Below are positions 1-5,869 of a stretch of 6,664 nucleotides of DNA, piece by piece. How positions within the stretch are numbered: the stretch's first letter is position 1; each line of letters starts with the position of its first letter. The position numbers and the translations under genes were made by a program. The notes beneath the pieces are model-generated. The model saw nothing but the letters and a program-made list of their open reading frames with translations. It did no database searches and was not told the DNA's origin. Where the stretch lies: the NCBI GenBank assembly GCA_016182705.1, contig JACPGA010000170.1, positions 1-6,664 of the forward strand, written 5' to 3'. This stretch comes from Deltaproteobacteria bacterium. GTDB taxonomy: Bacteria > Desulfobacterota > GWC2-55-46.

Positions 1-801
1 CTTCGGCCTCTTGGGAGAGCCGAATTCCAGCTGGCCGTGGTGTGAAAGTATCATGTGCTTGAGGAGAACCGCGAGCTCTCTGGGAAAATCAGCGAGGCCC
101 GCGAGCTTCCTGTCAATGAGCTCGACCCCCATGGTTATATGGCCAAGGAGCCTGCCCTCGTCCGAATAATCAAAGGCCCTCTCGTAAGTCAGCTCGTATA
201 TTTTGCCTATGTCGTGGAGCATGGCCCCCGCGAGCAGCAGGTCCCTGTTGACGGTTGCCCCGTAATGAGCCGAGACCTTGTCAGCGAGGCCGCAAATCGA
301 AAACACGTGCTCAGCGAGCCCGCCGAGGTACGGGTGGTGCATTGCCTTGGCAGCCGGGGCGATAAGGAATTTAGCCCTTATCCCGGCGTCCGTGAAAATG
401 GAGTCCATCAGGGCCTTCAGGTGCCTGTCCTTGATGGACGCGAGCGTTGAATCGAGCTCGGCTTCCAGGGAGGCCGCATCCCTTTCGGAAGAGGGCAGGA
501 AATCCCTGAGCGAATACGACCCTTCGGCAAGGGCTTTCACTGCGGAGACATTGAGCTGCACGCCGCCCTGGTAAGCCACTGCAAAGCCCTTGATCGACAC
601 GACGTCGTTCTTGTTGAAGCCCCGGGCAAGCTCTTCCGCGTCGTCCCAGACCCTGGCTTCGATCTCTCCGGTCGAGTCCATGAACTTCAGGTTCAGATAA
701 GCCTTGCCGGACTTTGATATGCCGGTTTCCTTGCGCACGACGAGAAACGGGCCGACAACACTGTCCTTTTCCCTTATGTCTTTTATGAATTTCTTTTTCA
801 A
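1..801 (-). CDS. yhaM: YhaM-family 3'-5' exoribonuclease (OB-fold + HD domain), 3' end beyond the window
   Basis: Reading from a TTG at 799-801, 267 codons stay open to the left edge. Residues about 15-88 look like an OB-fold nucleic-acid-binding domain. Residues about 150-260 form an HD metal-dependent phosphohydrolase domain: a HHPYLGGLAEH segment (H155, H156, H165), the HD pair at 196-197, H221, then H249 and H254-H255 in a KHMILSHHG stretch. This order is that of YhaM/CBF1-type exoribonucleases, which trim RNA (and ssDNA) from the 3' end in the cytoplasm. The B. subtilis protein is a little over 300 residues, so roughly 50 C-terminal residues are missing here. TTG is chosen because an in-frame stop lies at 817-819, no ATG occurs before codon 41, and AGGG sits 8 bases upstream. 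It follows the epimerase gene by 21 bases, so co-transcription is likely. Domain assignment is strong; the exact substrate is inferred from the family. Confidence 0.88.
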   Translation of the reverse strand, partial: MKKKFIKDIREKDSVVGPFLVVRKETGISKSGKAYLNLKFMDSTGEIEARVWDDAEELARGFNKNDVVSIKGFAVAYQGGVQLNVSAVKALAEGSYSLRDFLPSSERDAASLEAELDSTLASIKDRHLKALMDSIFTDAGIRAKFLIAPAAKAMHHPYLGGLAEHVFSICGLADKVSAHYGATVNRDLLLAGAMLHDIGKIYELTYERAFDYSDEGRLLGHITMGVELIDRKLAGLADFPRELAVLLKHMILSHHGQLEFGSPKRPK

Positions 802-822
802 AAGTTTATCCCTGGCTCAGAC

Positions 823-1782
823 TCAATGAGCGCGCCGCTCCCTTTCAAGAAACCACTTCACGTATCTTTCAACGCCTTCGTCTATCCTTACGGCGGCAAT
901 AAACCCGAGGAGCTCTTTTGCCTTGGCCGCGTCGGCGTAGGTTATCGGCACGTCCCCCGGAACCGGCGGCAGATAATTTATCTCAGCCTTTTTGCCCAGC
1001 GCGCCTTCGATGAGCTCGATGAGCCTGCTGACCTCGATCGTGTTCGCTCCGCCGAGGTTCACTATCTCATATCTCGACGGCGTGTAGACGGCCTTCAGGA
1101 GCCCTTCTATGATGTCACCTACGTAGGTGAAGTCCCTCTGGGCGCTGCCGTCTCCGTAGACCTGTATTGGCTTGCCGTCGTTTATGAGGCGGGTGAACTT
1201 GGCCACTGCCATATCCGGCCTGCCGCGCTCTCCGTAGACCGTAAAAAATCTCAGGCAGGTCGAGGGAAGCTTATACAGGTGCGAGTAGGTATAGCACATG
1301 AGCTCGCCCGCCCTCTTGGTAGTAGCGTAGGGCGATATCGGGCAGGTTATGGGGTCGCCCTCTGAAAAAGGGACCTTGCTGTTTATTCCGTATACCGACG
1401 AGGAGGACGCGAAAACGAAGTTTCCGACGCCTGTTTTCCTGGCTGCCTCAAGGAGGTTCAGCGTGCCTACGCAGTTGACCTGTTCGTACAGAAGCGGCTC
1501 TTCTATGGAGGGGCGCACACCTGCCCTGGCGGCCAGATGTACGACAACATCAAACCTTGTCTCTTCGAACATACGCAAGACCTTGCCGGTGTCGCGTATG
1601 TCGCCCTCTACCAGCTTGTACGACGGATTTGACAAGTGGGCGGCGATGTTCTCCCGCTTGAGCTTCGGGTCGTAAAAATCGTTGAATTCGTCTATTACCG
1701 TTACTTTTTCGCCTCTGGCGACAAGAGCGTCCGCGAGGTGCGAACCTATGAAGCCCGCCCCGCCTGTTATCAGTATATTCAT
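823..1782 (-). CDS. NAD-dependent nucleotide-sugar epimerase, UDP-glucuronate 4-epimerase type
   Basis: 319 residues, an extended short-chain dehydrogenase of normal family length. The Rossmann motif GGAGFIG is at 7-13 and an acidic residue for the NAD ribose is at D31. The catalytic residues are visible: a Ser run at 126-129 followed by VYG, and YATTK with Tyr152 and Lys156. The segments DEFNDFYDPKLKRENI (31-46), AGVRPSIEEP (87-96) and RFFTVYGERGRPDMA (178-192) are closest to UDP-glucuronate 4-epimerases, which make UDP-galacturonate for surface polysaccharide. A UDP-glucose 4-epimerase or related dehydratase role is less likely but not excluded. The ATG at 1780-1782 is fixed by the glycine motif starting at residue 7. 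No clear Shine-Dalgarno precedes it, and a TATGAT element lies only about 12 bases upstream (1794-1799), so its leader may be very short. The exoribonuclease gene follows. No glycosyltransferase neighbours are visible. Confidence 0.9.
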   Translation of the reverse strand: MNILITGGAGFIGSHLADALVARGEKVTVIDEFNDFYDPKLKRENIAAHLSNPSYKLVEGDIRDTGKVLRMFEETRFDVVVHLAARAGVRPSIEEPLLYEQVNCVGTLNLLEAARKTGVGNFVFASSSSVYGINSKVPFSEGDPITCPISPYATTKRAGELMCYTYSHLYKLPSTCLRFFTVYGERGRPDMAVAKFTRLINDGKPIQVYGDGSAQRDFTYVGDIIEGLLKAVYTPSRYEIVNLGGANTIEVSRLIELIEGALGKKAEINYLPPVPGDVPITYADAAKAKELLGFIAAVRIDEGVERYVKWFLERERRAH

Positions 1783-1839
1783 GGATAAAAACTATCATAG
1801 ATGGAAAAAGCGGTCAAGGATAAGGGGCGTCTTCAGGCG

Positions 1840-1880
1840 AAAAAAAGTATGGGAAGACTCGATGCTTTCCCATGCTTTTC
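1840..1880 (-). terminator. Rho-independent terminator-like hairpin after the secreted-protein genes
   Basis: Arms 1843-1855 and 1867-1879 pair along their full length apart from one position (1848/1874, G-U in plus-strand RNA, A-C in minus-strand RNA). The loop is about 11 bases. Read on the minus strand, the hairpin runs into a U tract (1846 down to 1840), the usual arrangement for ending transcription of the gene stopping at 1901. The single mismatch on this strand weakens it somewhat. Only a short T run (1876-1879) follows on the plus strand. Confidence 0.65.
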
Positions 1881-1900
1881 AAGGTTTTGCCTGCCTTGTT

Positions 1901-2332
1901 TCATCCCTGTTCATCCAATTCAGCGATAAGCGCGATATGCAGGTTGGCGAGTTTTTTCGGGTCTCCTTCGGGATGATAAGCAACCTCGAGCTTCTGCCAG
2001 TCCTCTATCTCGGAGCTTGGGACCGTGGCGCTGAAAACTCCCCTGCCCTCGCTATCGGTTCTGAAGCTATTAGCTCCCTCGCCAACACCCATTACGTCCA
2101 CCCTGGGCCGCTCGTTCACGAACCAGACCGTAAAGACCGAATCAGGCACGAGGTTTTCCACGTGTATGGTTATCTCCTTATTATCAGCCTCCAGGTCTTT
2201 TATCAAGGCCTCGCCTTTCGCTTCCTTCCAGAGGTTGCTTTGCATCTCGATCTTTTCGGCGGCCGCTCCCGCCGGGGAACCGGTCAGAAAAAAAGCCATC
2301 GCGCACATTAACGCGCATAGAGTCAACCTCAT
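1901..2332 (-). CDS. Secreted protein of an unnamed three-copy family (paralogue A)
   Basis: 143 residues. The N-terminus is a signal peptide: Arg2, a hydrophobic stretch at about 4-17, and an Ala-rich cleavage zone around 21-25, so export to the periplasm or beyond is predicted. The mature part is about 118 residues with no Cys and alternating hydrophobic segments that suggest a beta-sandwich. It shares with its two upstream neighbours a spaced set of residues: W70, P76, F90-R91-T92-D93, GRG at 96-98, W112, then H120-P121 and D124 near the end. The start ATG directly abuts the TGA of the preceding gene, whose last codons supply a GGAGGGG ribosome site, so translation is probably coupled. A terminator-like hairpin follows. 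I do not recognise the family. Anti-sigma RskA-type or CHRD-like beta domains came to mind, but none matched at motif level. Confidence 0.85.
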   Translation of the reverse strand: MRLTLCALMCAMAFFLTGSPAGAAAEKIEMQSNLWKEAKGEALIKDLEADNKEITIHVENLVPDSVFTVWFVNERPRVDVMGVGEGANSFRTDSEGRGVFSATVPSSEIEDWQKLEVAYHPEGDPKKLANLHIALIAELDEQG

Positions 2333-2767
2333 TCACCCCTCCTTTTCAACGCTCTGATAATCGAGGAGCCCGGTAAGGGTCAATTCCGCGCTTTCAACAT
2401 CCTCGGTATCCCTGTTGGGATGATGCATGACTTCTATTTTGTCCCAGTCCTTGAACTGGTCGGAAGGTATCCTCACTATATAAAAACCCCTGCCGAGGGC
2501 GTCAGACTCGAATATGAGGTCTCCAGAACCTATGCCGACCTCGCCCATCATCGGGGCTTCGTTAATGAGCCATACCGAATAGGTCGCGTTGGGCTCAAGG
2601 CCGCTGGCGTCTATTCTTATCTCTTTCTGTCCGTCCTGTATGTCAGTTATTACCGCCTCTCCAGTGGCATCGTCCCAGTCCTCGCCCCTCAAATCTACCG
2701 TATTCCCGGGGGCCTGGGCTGTAATGGCGAAAGCCAGAGCGGCGGCAGCTGCAAGCTCCTTTACCAT
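2333..2767 (-). CDS. Secreted protein of an unnamed three-copy family (paralogue B)
   Basis: 144 residues. A short Ala-rich signal sequence (about 3-19) ends in AQA at 17-19; the Pro at position 20 would be unfavourable just after a signal-peptidase I site, so the exact cleavage point is uncertain. The mature part aligns with both neighbours over its whole length: ATGEAVI at 34-40, L57-x-P59, W66 in a YSVWLINE segment, F86 and D89, GRG at 92-94, W108, then H115-H116-P117 and D120. It contains no Cys. The start has a good ribosome site (GAGGTG about 4 bases upstream). Its TGA touches the ATG of the next gene, so B and A form one coupled unit. A hairpin terminator separates it from paralogue C upstream, so B-A depends on read-through or on a promoter I could not identify in 2768-2856. 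Function is unknown. Confidence 0.85.
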   Translation of the reverse strand: MVKELAAAAALAFAITAQAPGNTVDLRGEDWDDATGEAVITDIQDGQKEIRIDASGLEPNATYSVWLINEAPMMGEVGIGSGDLIFESDALGRGFYIVRIPSDQFKDWDKIEVMHHPNRDTEDVESAELTLTGLLDYQSVEKEG

Positions 2768-2794
2768 CGCTCACCTCAGATAACGTGGAGGTTG

Positions 2795-2840
2795 AAAACA
2801 AAAGGGCCTCCTGCCCTGAATACTGGAGGCCCCTGCTTTT
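2795..2840 (-). terminator. Rho-independent terminator between paralogues C and B
   Basis: A perfect 8-bp stem, GGGCCTCC/GGAGGCCC (2804-2811 with 2825-2832), carries a 13-base loop. On the minus strand it is followed at once by TTTTGTTTTC (2803 down to 2794), a classical intrinsic terminator. It lies 17 bases past the stop of paralogue C and 37 bases before the start of B, so it probably makes C the most abundant product, with B-A receiving partial read-through. Confidence 0.8.
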
Positions 2841-2856
2841 GACGCTATTTCCTCCC

Positions 2857-3303
2857 TCAATCGAAGATCCCTCCTAGATCTCCTTTCAAGGCTATCTGCG
2901 AGTTCTGCAGATCACTCGGGTCGTTGTTGGGATGGTGGGCTATCTCGATAACGTCCCATCTGTTAAGCTCACCTTCGCCGACGGTAGCCACGAAATTCCC
3001 GCTTCCGGACGCGTCAGTCCTGAACGAATAAGGATTAACGCCAAGACCCTGAAGTCTTGCACCCGGCTCGTCCTTCGCAAGCCAAGCCGTATAGATGGAA
3101 TTCGGCTTAAGCCCGCCGACATTGATGGTTATCTGCTCCTGCTCGTAAATCGTGTCAGTCCCTTCCTCTATTACTGCCGTGCCTCTGGCGTCCTTGAAAT
3201 TCAAAGATCCCTCAAGCGGCACCTCTAAGGCTGCGTAGGCGGCGGTAGAGAAAAGGGCTGCCGCCGCGAGCGTGAACGCGGCCCCAATAAAGCTCCTTTT
3301 CAT
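2857..3303 (-). CDS. Secreted protein of an unnamed three-copy family (paralogue C, promoter-proximal)
   Basis: 148 residues. A clean signal peptide is present: K2-R3, a hydrophobic core at about 5-20, and cleavage after AYA at 22-24. The mature domain of about 124 residues carries the family pattern: L65-x-P67, W74, FRTD at 94-97, GSG at 100-102, W116, then H123-H124-P125 and D128, followed by a short IALKGDL strand near the end. Compared with A and B it has a slightly longer N-terminal segment with an insertion around 48-56. No Cys is present in the mature part. The start is set by a strong AAAGGAGG ribosome site 8 bases upstream and by the signal peptide. A near-consensus promoter drives it and a terminator follows directly, so it may be expressed above B and A. 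It was probably one member of a local duplication. Function is unknown; a soluble periplasmic or surface beta-sandwich is the most I can infer. Confidence 0.87.
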   Translation of the reverse strand: MKRSFIGAAFTLAAAALFSTAAYAALEVPLEGSLNFKDARGTAVIEEGTDTIYEQEQITINVGGLKPNSIYTAWLAKDEPGARLQGLGVNPYSFRTDASGSGNFVATVGEGELNRWDVIEIAHHPNNDPSDLQNSQIALKGDLGGIFD

Positions 3304-3349
3304 AGTCGTTGCCTCCTTTGATATTAACTGCTAATACCTTCGGGCCGGC

Positions 3350-3365
3350 GGAGCCCTTATGCTCC
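3350..3365. repeat. Small hairpin in the leader of paralogue C
   Basis: GGAGC at 3350-3354 pairs with GCTCC at 3361-3365 around a 6-base loop. It lies in the predicted untranslated leader (about 78 bases) between the promoter and the start codon. It is short, so a regulatory role is only a possibility. Confidence 0.35.
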
Positions 3366-3388
3366 CGCATTATTCTGCCCATATTTTG

Positions 3389-3416
3389 ATTGTAGACCCC
3401 GGACAACACTTGTCAA
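3389..3416 (-). promoter_or_regulatory. Sigma70-type promoter for the secreted-protein genes
   Basis: On the minus strand TTGACA (3416-3411), a perfect -35, is followed after 16 bases by TACAAT (3394-3389), five of six matches to the -10 consensus. Transcription would begin near 3382, giving a leader of about 78 bases before the ATG at 3303. This is the best promoter in the window. It lies in the divergent intergenic region shared with rtcB, whose own promoter I could not identify. Confidence 0.75.
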
Positions 3417-3513
3417 GAAGCTGAACAAACGGACACTCGCGAGCATGATGCTAAGGGCCATCTTCTTTTTTTGCTGTGAAAGTATGACTATCAAGGCCGC
3501 AAGGGAGAAAAGG

Positions 3514-4971
3514 ATGGCTCAGCCTTCAGCGCTGAAGAAGGTGTCTGATACGATATGGGAGCTGCCCAAATCCTACAAAGCCGGTATGCTCGTCCCTGCC
3601 CGCGTCTACGCCACGGAAAAGCTCATAAAGGAAATGGACGACGGAGTTTTCGAGCAGGTCTCGAATGTGGCCTGCCTGCCGGGCATAGTGAACTACGCCA
3701 TGTGCATGCCTGACGGCCACTGGGGCTATGGCTTCCCCATTGGCGGCGTTGCGGCGATGGACCCTGAAAAAGGCGTTATCTCCCCCGGAGGCATAGGGTT
3801 CGACATAAACTGCGGCATGAGGCTCGTAAGAACGAATCTCACTTATGACGAGGTGAAGCCAAGGCTAAAAGAGCTGGTCGATGCCATGTTCTACCGTATC
3901 CCCTCGGGCGTGGGCTCAACCGGCATGCTGCGCCTTTCCCACGACGAGTTCAGGACAATGACCGAAGAGGGCTCCCGCTGGTGTCTAAAAAAGGGCTACG
4001 CCTGGTCAGAGGACATTGAGTTCACCGAAGAGCAGGGGTGCTTTAAAGGCGCGAAAGCTTCAAAGGTAAGCCAGCGGGCCATAGAGCGGGGCTTTGATCA
4101 GGTCGGCACTCTCGGAAGCGGGAACCATTACTGCGAGATACAGGTCGCCAAGCCTGAGAACGTCTTTGACGCCGAATGCGCCCGCGCCTTCGGGTTCACG
4201 CTCCCGGACCAGGTCGCGATAATGTTCCACTGCGGCTCGCGCGGCTTCGGCCACCAGGTCGCAACGGATTACCTGCAGCTGTTTCTGAAGGTCATGGAAA
4301 GCAAGTACAACATTAAGGTGCTGGACAGGGAGCTCTCGTGCGCACCCTTCAACTCACCCGAAGGGCAGGCCTACTTTGCCGCCATGAAATGCGCGGCCAA
4401 CATGGCGTTCGTCAACAGGCAGATGATCCTGCATGCACTCCGCCAAGTCTTCTCTGAGGTATTCCGGCGCTCCCCCGAAGACCTGGGGATGTCAATGGTC
4501 TATGACGTGACCCACAATACAGCCAAGCTCGAAACGCATATCGTAAAGGGCAAGCCCAGAGAGCTGCTCGTCCACAGGAAAGGCGCGACAAGGGCTTATG
4601 GGCCCGGCATGGAAGGCCTGCCGGCAAAGTATCGCGAAACAGGCCAGCCCGTAATCATAGGCGGCTCGATGGAGACCGGCTCATATCTTCTCGCCGGGCT
4701 TTCAACCGGAGGGGAAGCGTTTTACACGACGGCCCACGGCAGCGGCAGGACAATGAGCAGGCATCAGGCGAAAAAAATGTACAGGGGAACAAAACTCCAG
4801 CACGACATGGAAGAGCGGGGCATATATGTGCGGAGCGTAACATGGGGCGGGCTCGCGGAAGAAGCCGGGGCGGCCTACAAGCAGATCGACGAAGTGGTAG
4901 AAGCGACCGAGCTGGCAGGCTTGAGCAAACGAGTCCTCAAGCTTACTCCAATCGGCAACATAAAGGGCTGA
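3514..4971 (+). CDS. rtcB: RNA-splicing ligase RtcB (GTP-dependent RNA ligase)
   Basis: 485 residues from ATG 3514. RtcB joins RNA 2',3'-cyclic-phosphate or 3'-phosphate ends to 5'-OH ends using GTP and Mn2+. Visible active-site elements (numbered from 3514): GGIGFDINCG with D97 and C100, GSGNH with H205, FHCGSRGFGHQ with H239 and H247, YDVTHN with H334, and the guanylylated-histidine motif HGSGR with H408. The usual form of the last motif is HGAGR. The length is like the long archaeal RtcB form (about 480) rather than the 408-residue E. coli form. The frame stays open to an ATG at 3445 and also has one at 3484, but 3514 is preferred: GGGAG lies 6 bases upstream, and the family-like sequence (KKVSDTIWELPKSYKAGM) begins soon after. 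The archease gene follows 2 bases after the stop. In bacteria the role is probably RNA repair or maturation. Confidence 0.96.
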   Translation: MAQPSALKKVSDTIWELPKSYKAGMLVPARVYATEKLIKEMDDGVFEQVSNVACLPGIVNYAMCMPDGHWGYGFPIGGVAAMDPEKGVISPGGIGFDINCGMRLVRTNLTYDEVKPRLKELVDAMFYRIPSGVGSTGMLRLSHDEFRTMTEEGSRWCLKKGYAWSEDIEFTEEQGCFKGAKASKVSQRAIERGFDQVGTLGSGNHYCEIQVAKPENVFDAECARAFGFTLPDQVAIMFHCGSRGFGHQVATDYLQLFLKVMESKYNIKVLDRELSCAPFNSPEGQAYFAAMKCAANMAFVNRQMILHALRQVFSEVFRRSPEDLGMSMVYDVTHNTAKLETHIVKGKPRELLVHRKGATRAYGPGMEGLPAKYRETGQPVIIGGSMETGSYLLAGLSTGGEAFYTTAHGSGRTMSRHQAKKMYRGTKLQHDMEERGIYVRSVTWGGLAEEAGAAYKQIDEVVEATELAGLSKRVLKLTPIGNIKG

Positions 4972-4973
4972 CC

Positions 4974-5405
4974 ATGCCGTACCGCTACCTTGACGAGATA
5001 GCCACAGCAGACGTCGCGTTCGAAGCTACAGGCAAGGACCTGGAGGAGGTCTTTGCCTCGGCGGCGGAAGCGACCACGCATGTGATGATAGAAGAGCCGG
5101 AAAGGCTTGAGCGTAAGCAAAAGGTCGATGTAAAGCTGTCGAACGAAAAAGCTGACATGCTGCTTTTCAATTTTCTGGGCGAATTTATCTATTACAAGGA
5201 CGCGAAAAAACTGCTTTTGCGGGTCGATGAAATAAGGATAACAGAGGGAGATTCCGGGTACAGCCTTGAGGCCGCACTTTCAGGCGAGGAGCTTGACCCA
5301 AAAAAGCATCCGCTCGGGGCCGACGTCAAGGCTGTAACGCTTCACATGTTCAGGTTAGAACGCACGCAAGAAGGCTGGCGGGCGACGGCGATACTCGACA
5401 TATGA
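4974..5405 (+). CDS. Archease, activator of RtcB
   Basis: 143 residues, normal family length. Archease speeds RtcB guanylylation, allows multiple turnover and widens NTP use; it acts with RtcB in the cytoplasm. Family features are present: the N-terminal YLDEIATADVAFEA stretch with the conserved acidic D13, the helix KDLEEVFASAAEA (21-33), D61-MLLFNFLGEFIYY, the strand GADVKAVTLHMF (115-126) and the terminal D142-I143; the acidic residues form the metal site. The start at 4974 is well supported: AAAGGG at 4962-4967 in the rtcB tail lies 6 bases upstream, and the gap to the rtcB stop is 2 bases, so the pair is co-transcribed and probably translationally coupled. A longer reading from 4842 is in another frame inside rtcB and is not credible. 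Confidence 0.95.
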   Translation: MPYRYLDEIATADVAFEATGKDLEEVFASAAEATTHVMIEEPERLERKQKVDVKLSNEKADMLLFNFLGEFIYYKDAKKLLLRVDEIRITEGDSGYSLEAALSGEELDPKKHPLGADVKAVTLHMFRLERTQEGWRATAILDI

Positions 5406-5413
5406 TCCTGAGC

Positions 5414-5446
5414 GCGTTGCTGACAACGCCGCGGATGGGCCTTTTT
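5414..5446 (+). terminator. Possible weak terminator after the rtcB-archease operon
   Basis: GCGTTG (5414-5419) and CAACGC (5424-5429) form a perfect 6-bp stem around a CTGA tetraloop, 8 bases after the archease stop. A T run (5442-5446) comes 12 bases later, so the spacing is poor for an intrinsic terminator. Part of the sequence belongs to a repeat fragment (5421-5455), which may have supplied the signal. Confidence 0.3.
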
Positions 5447-5455
5447 GAGCTGCCT
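5421..5455 (+). repeat. Detached right-end fragment of the TIR repeat
   Basis: The stretch starting TGACAACGCCGC and running through GATGGGCCTTTTT to GCTGCCT matches the right end of the repeat at 5957-5992 with only a few differences. No left half is present nearby. It fills the gap between the convergent archease and zinc-ribbon genes and touches the zinc-ribbon stop codon (5454-5456). Confidence 0.75.
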
Positions 5456-5624
5456 AAAAATCCTCTTCGAGATATATCTCGTCTGTCTTTGTCTTTCTCA
5501 CGGCCAGCGGCGTCTGGCAGTACGGGCAAAAGACCTGCTCGCCTATTTTCTCGTCACCGGCCATCGGTATCTCGACATCGCACATGGGGCAGGTAAGATA
5601 ATTGTAAGAGCCTTTACTCGACAT
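5454..5624 (-). CDS. Small two-CxxC zinc-ribbon protein, LysW-like in layout
   Basis: 56 residues from ATG (5622-5624) to TAG (5454-5456). GAGAGGTG lies about 4 bases upstream and is a good ribosome site. Four cysteines in two CxxC knuckles (C12-PM-C15 and C33-PY-C36), separated by 17 residues containing an acidic GDEKIGE loop, predict one structural zinc. The C-terminus is acidic and ends in LEEDF. Size, knuckle spacing and acidic tail resemble LysW-type amino-group carrier proteins, but these end in EDWGE with a terminal Glu that carries the substrate, and that tail is missing here. No lysine or arginine biosynthesis gene is adjacent. It may be a general zinc-ribbon adaptor. It is convergent with archease, and its upstream side is repeat DNA. 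Protein-like composition, paired knuckles and the ribosome site make it a credible gene despite its size. Confidence 0.8.
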   Translation of the reverse strand: MSSKGSYNYLTCPMCDVEIPMAGDEKIGEQVFCPYCQTPLAVRKTKTDEIYLEEDF

Positions 5625-5660
5625 GGCGCACCTCTCAAATCAGCTGGTTTACTTAAAAAC

Positions 5661-5689
5661 GGGATTGCCGCGCTTCGCTCGCAATGACA
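5661..5689. repeat. GTCATTGCGAG-type extragenic palindrome
   Basis: The minus strand begins GTCATTGCGAGCGAAGCG and continues CGGCAATCCC. The ends ATTGC and GCAAT pair, and GCG-type inner bases extend the hairpin. This pattern, GTCATTGCGAG...GCAATC, is a well-known family of small repeated extragenic palindromes in many bacterial genomes. One copy is present here, 36 bases upstream of the zinc-ribbon start codon. Confidence 0.7.
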
Positions 5690-5730
5690 CCTTTTAAAAC
5701 TTTTCAGCAGCATTGAAAACCGGATTTATT

Positions 5731-5850
5731 CAGGCTGCTCAAAAAGGTTCGCTGCAGGACTGCGAAGAGAACAAGGCATGAGGCGTACTCTGTTTGTACG
5801 CCGCAATGACGAGTGACGATGACAACGCCGCAGTTGGGCCTTTTTCAGCA
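5731..5850. repeat. MITE-like TIR repeat, copy 1
   Basis: It begins CAGGCTGCTCAAAAAGGTTC and ends GGGCCTTTTTCAGCA, imperfect terminal inverted repeats. Inside is a perfect 7-bp hairpin GGCGTAC/GTACGCC (5782-5788 with 5796-5802), followed by CGATGACAACGCCGCAG. It matches copy 2 over its whole length. It carries no transposase, so any movement would need an enzyme supplied from elsewhere. Elements with CAGGCTG...CAAAAAGG ends are scattered through many deltaproteobacterial-type genomes, from memory of such sequences. Confidence 0.82.
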
Positions 5851-5869
5851 ACTTTGAAACCTGATCTGT

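Noticed and set aside
55..574. Two overlapping plus-strand frames (55-450 and 278-574)
   Set aside because: They are antisense to the exoribonuclease gene, which shows clear OB-fold and HD motifs on the minus strand.
826..1675. Plus-strand frames opposite the epimerase
   Set aside because: They are antisense shadows; the minus strand carries complete Rossmann and YxxxK motifs.
1682..2842. Plus-strand frames opposite the secreted-protein genes
   Set aside because: No ribosome sites or protein-like domains; the minus frames have signal peptides and align with each other.
4842..4973. N-terminal extension of archease to 4842
   Set aside because: It lies within rtcB in another frame, has Arg/Gly-rich low-quality sequence, and the start at 4974 has its own ribosome site.
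5402..5687. Two plus-strand frames after archease
   Set aside because: They run antisense to the zinc-ribbon gene and through repeat sequence. The ATGA overlap with the archease stop is tempting, but no ribosome site or family pattern supports it.
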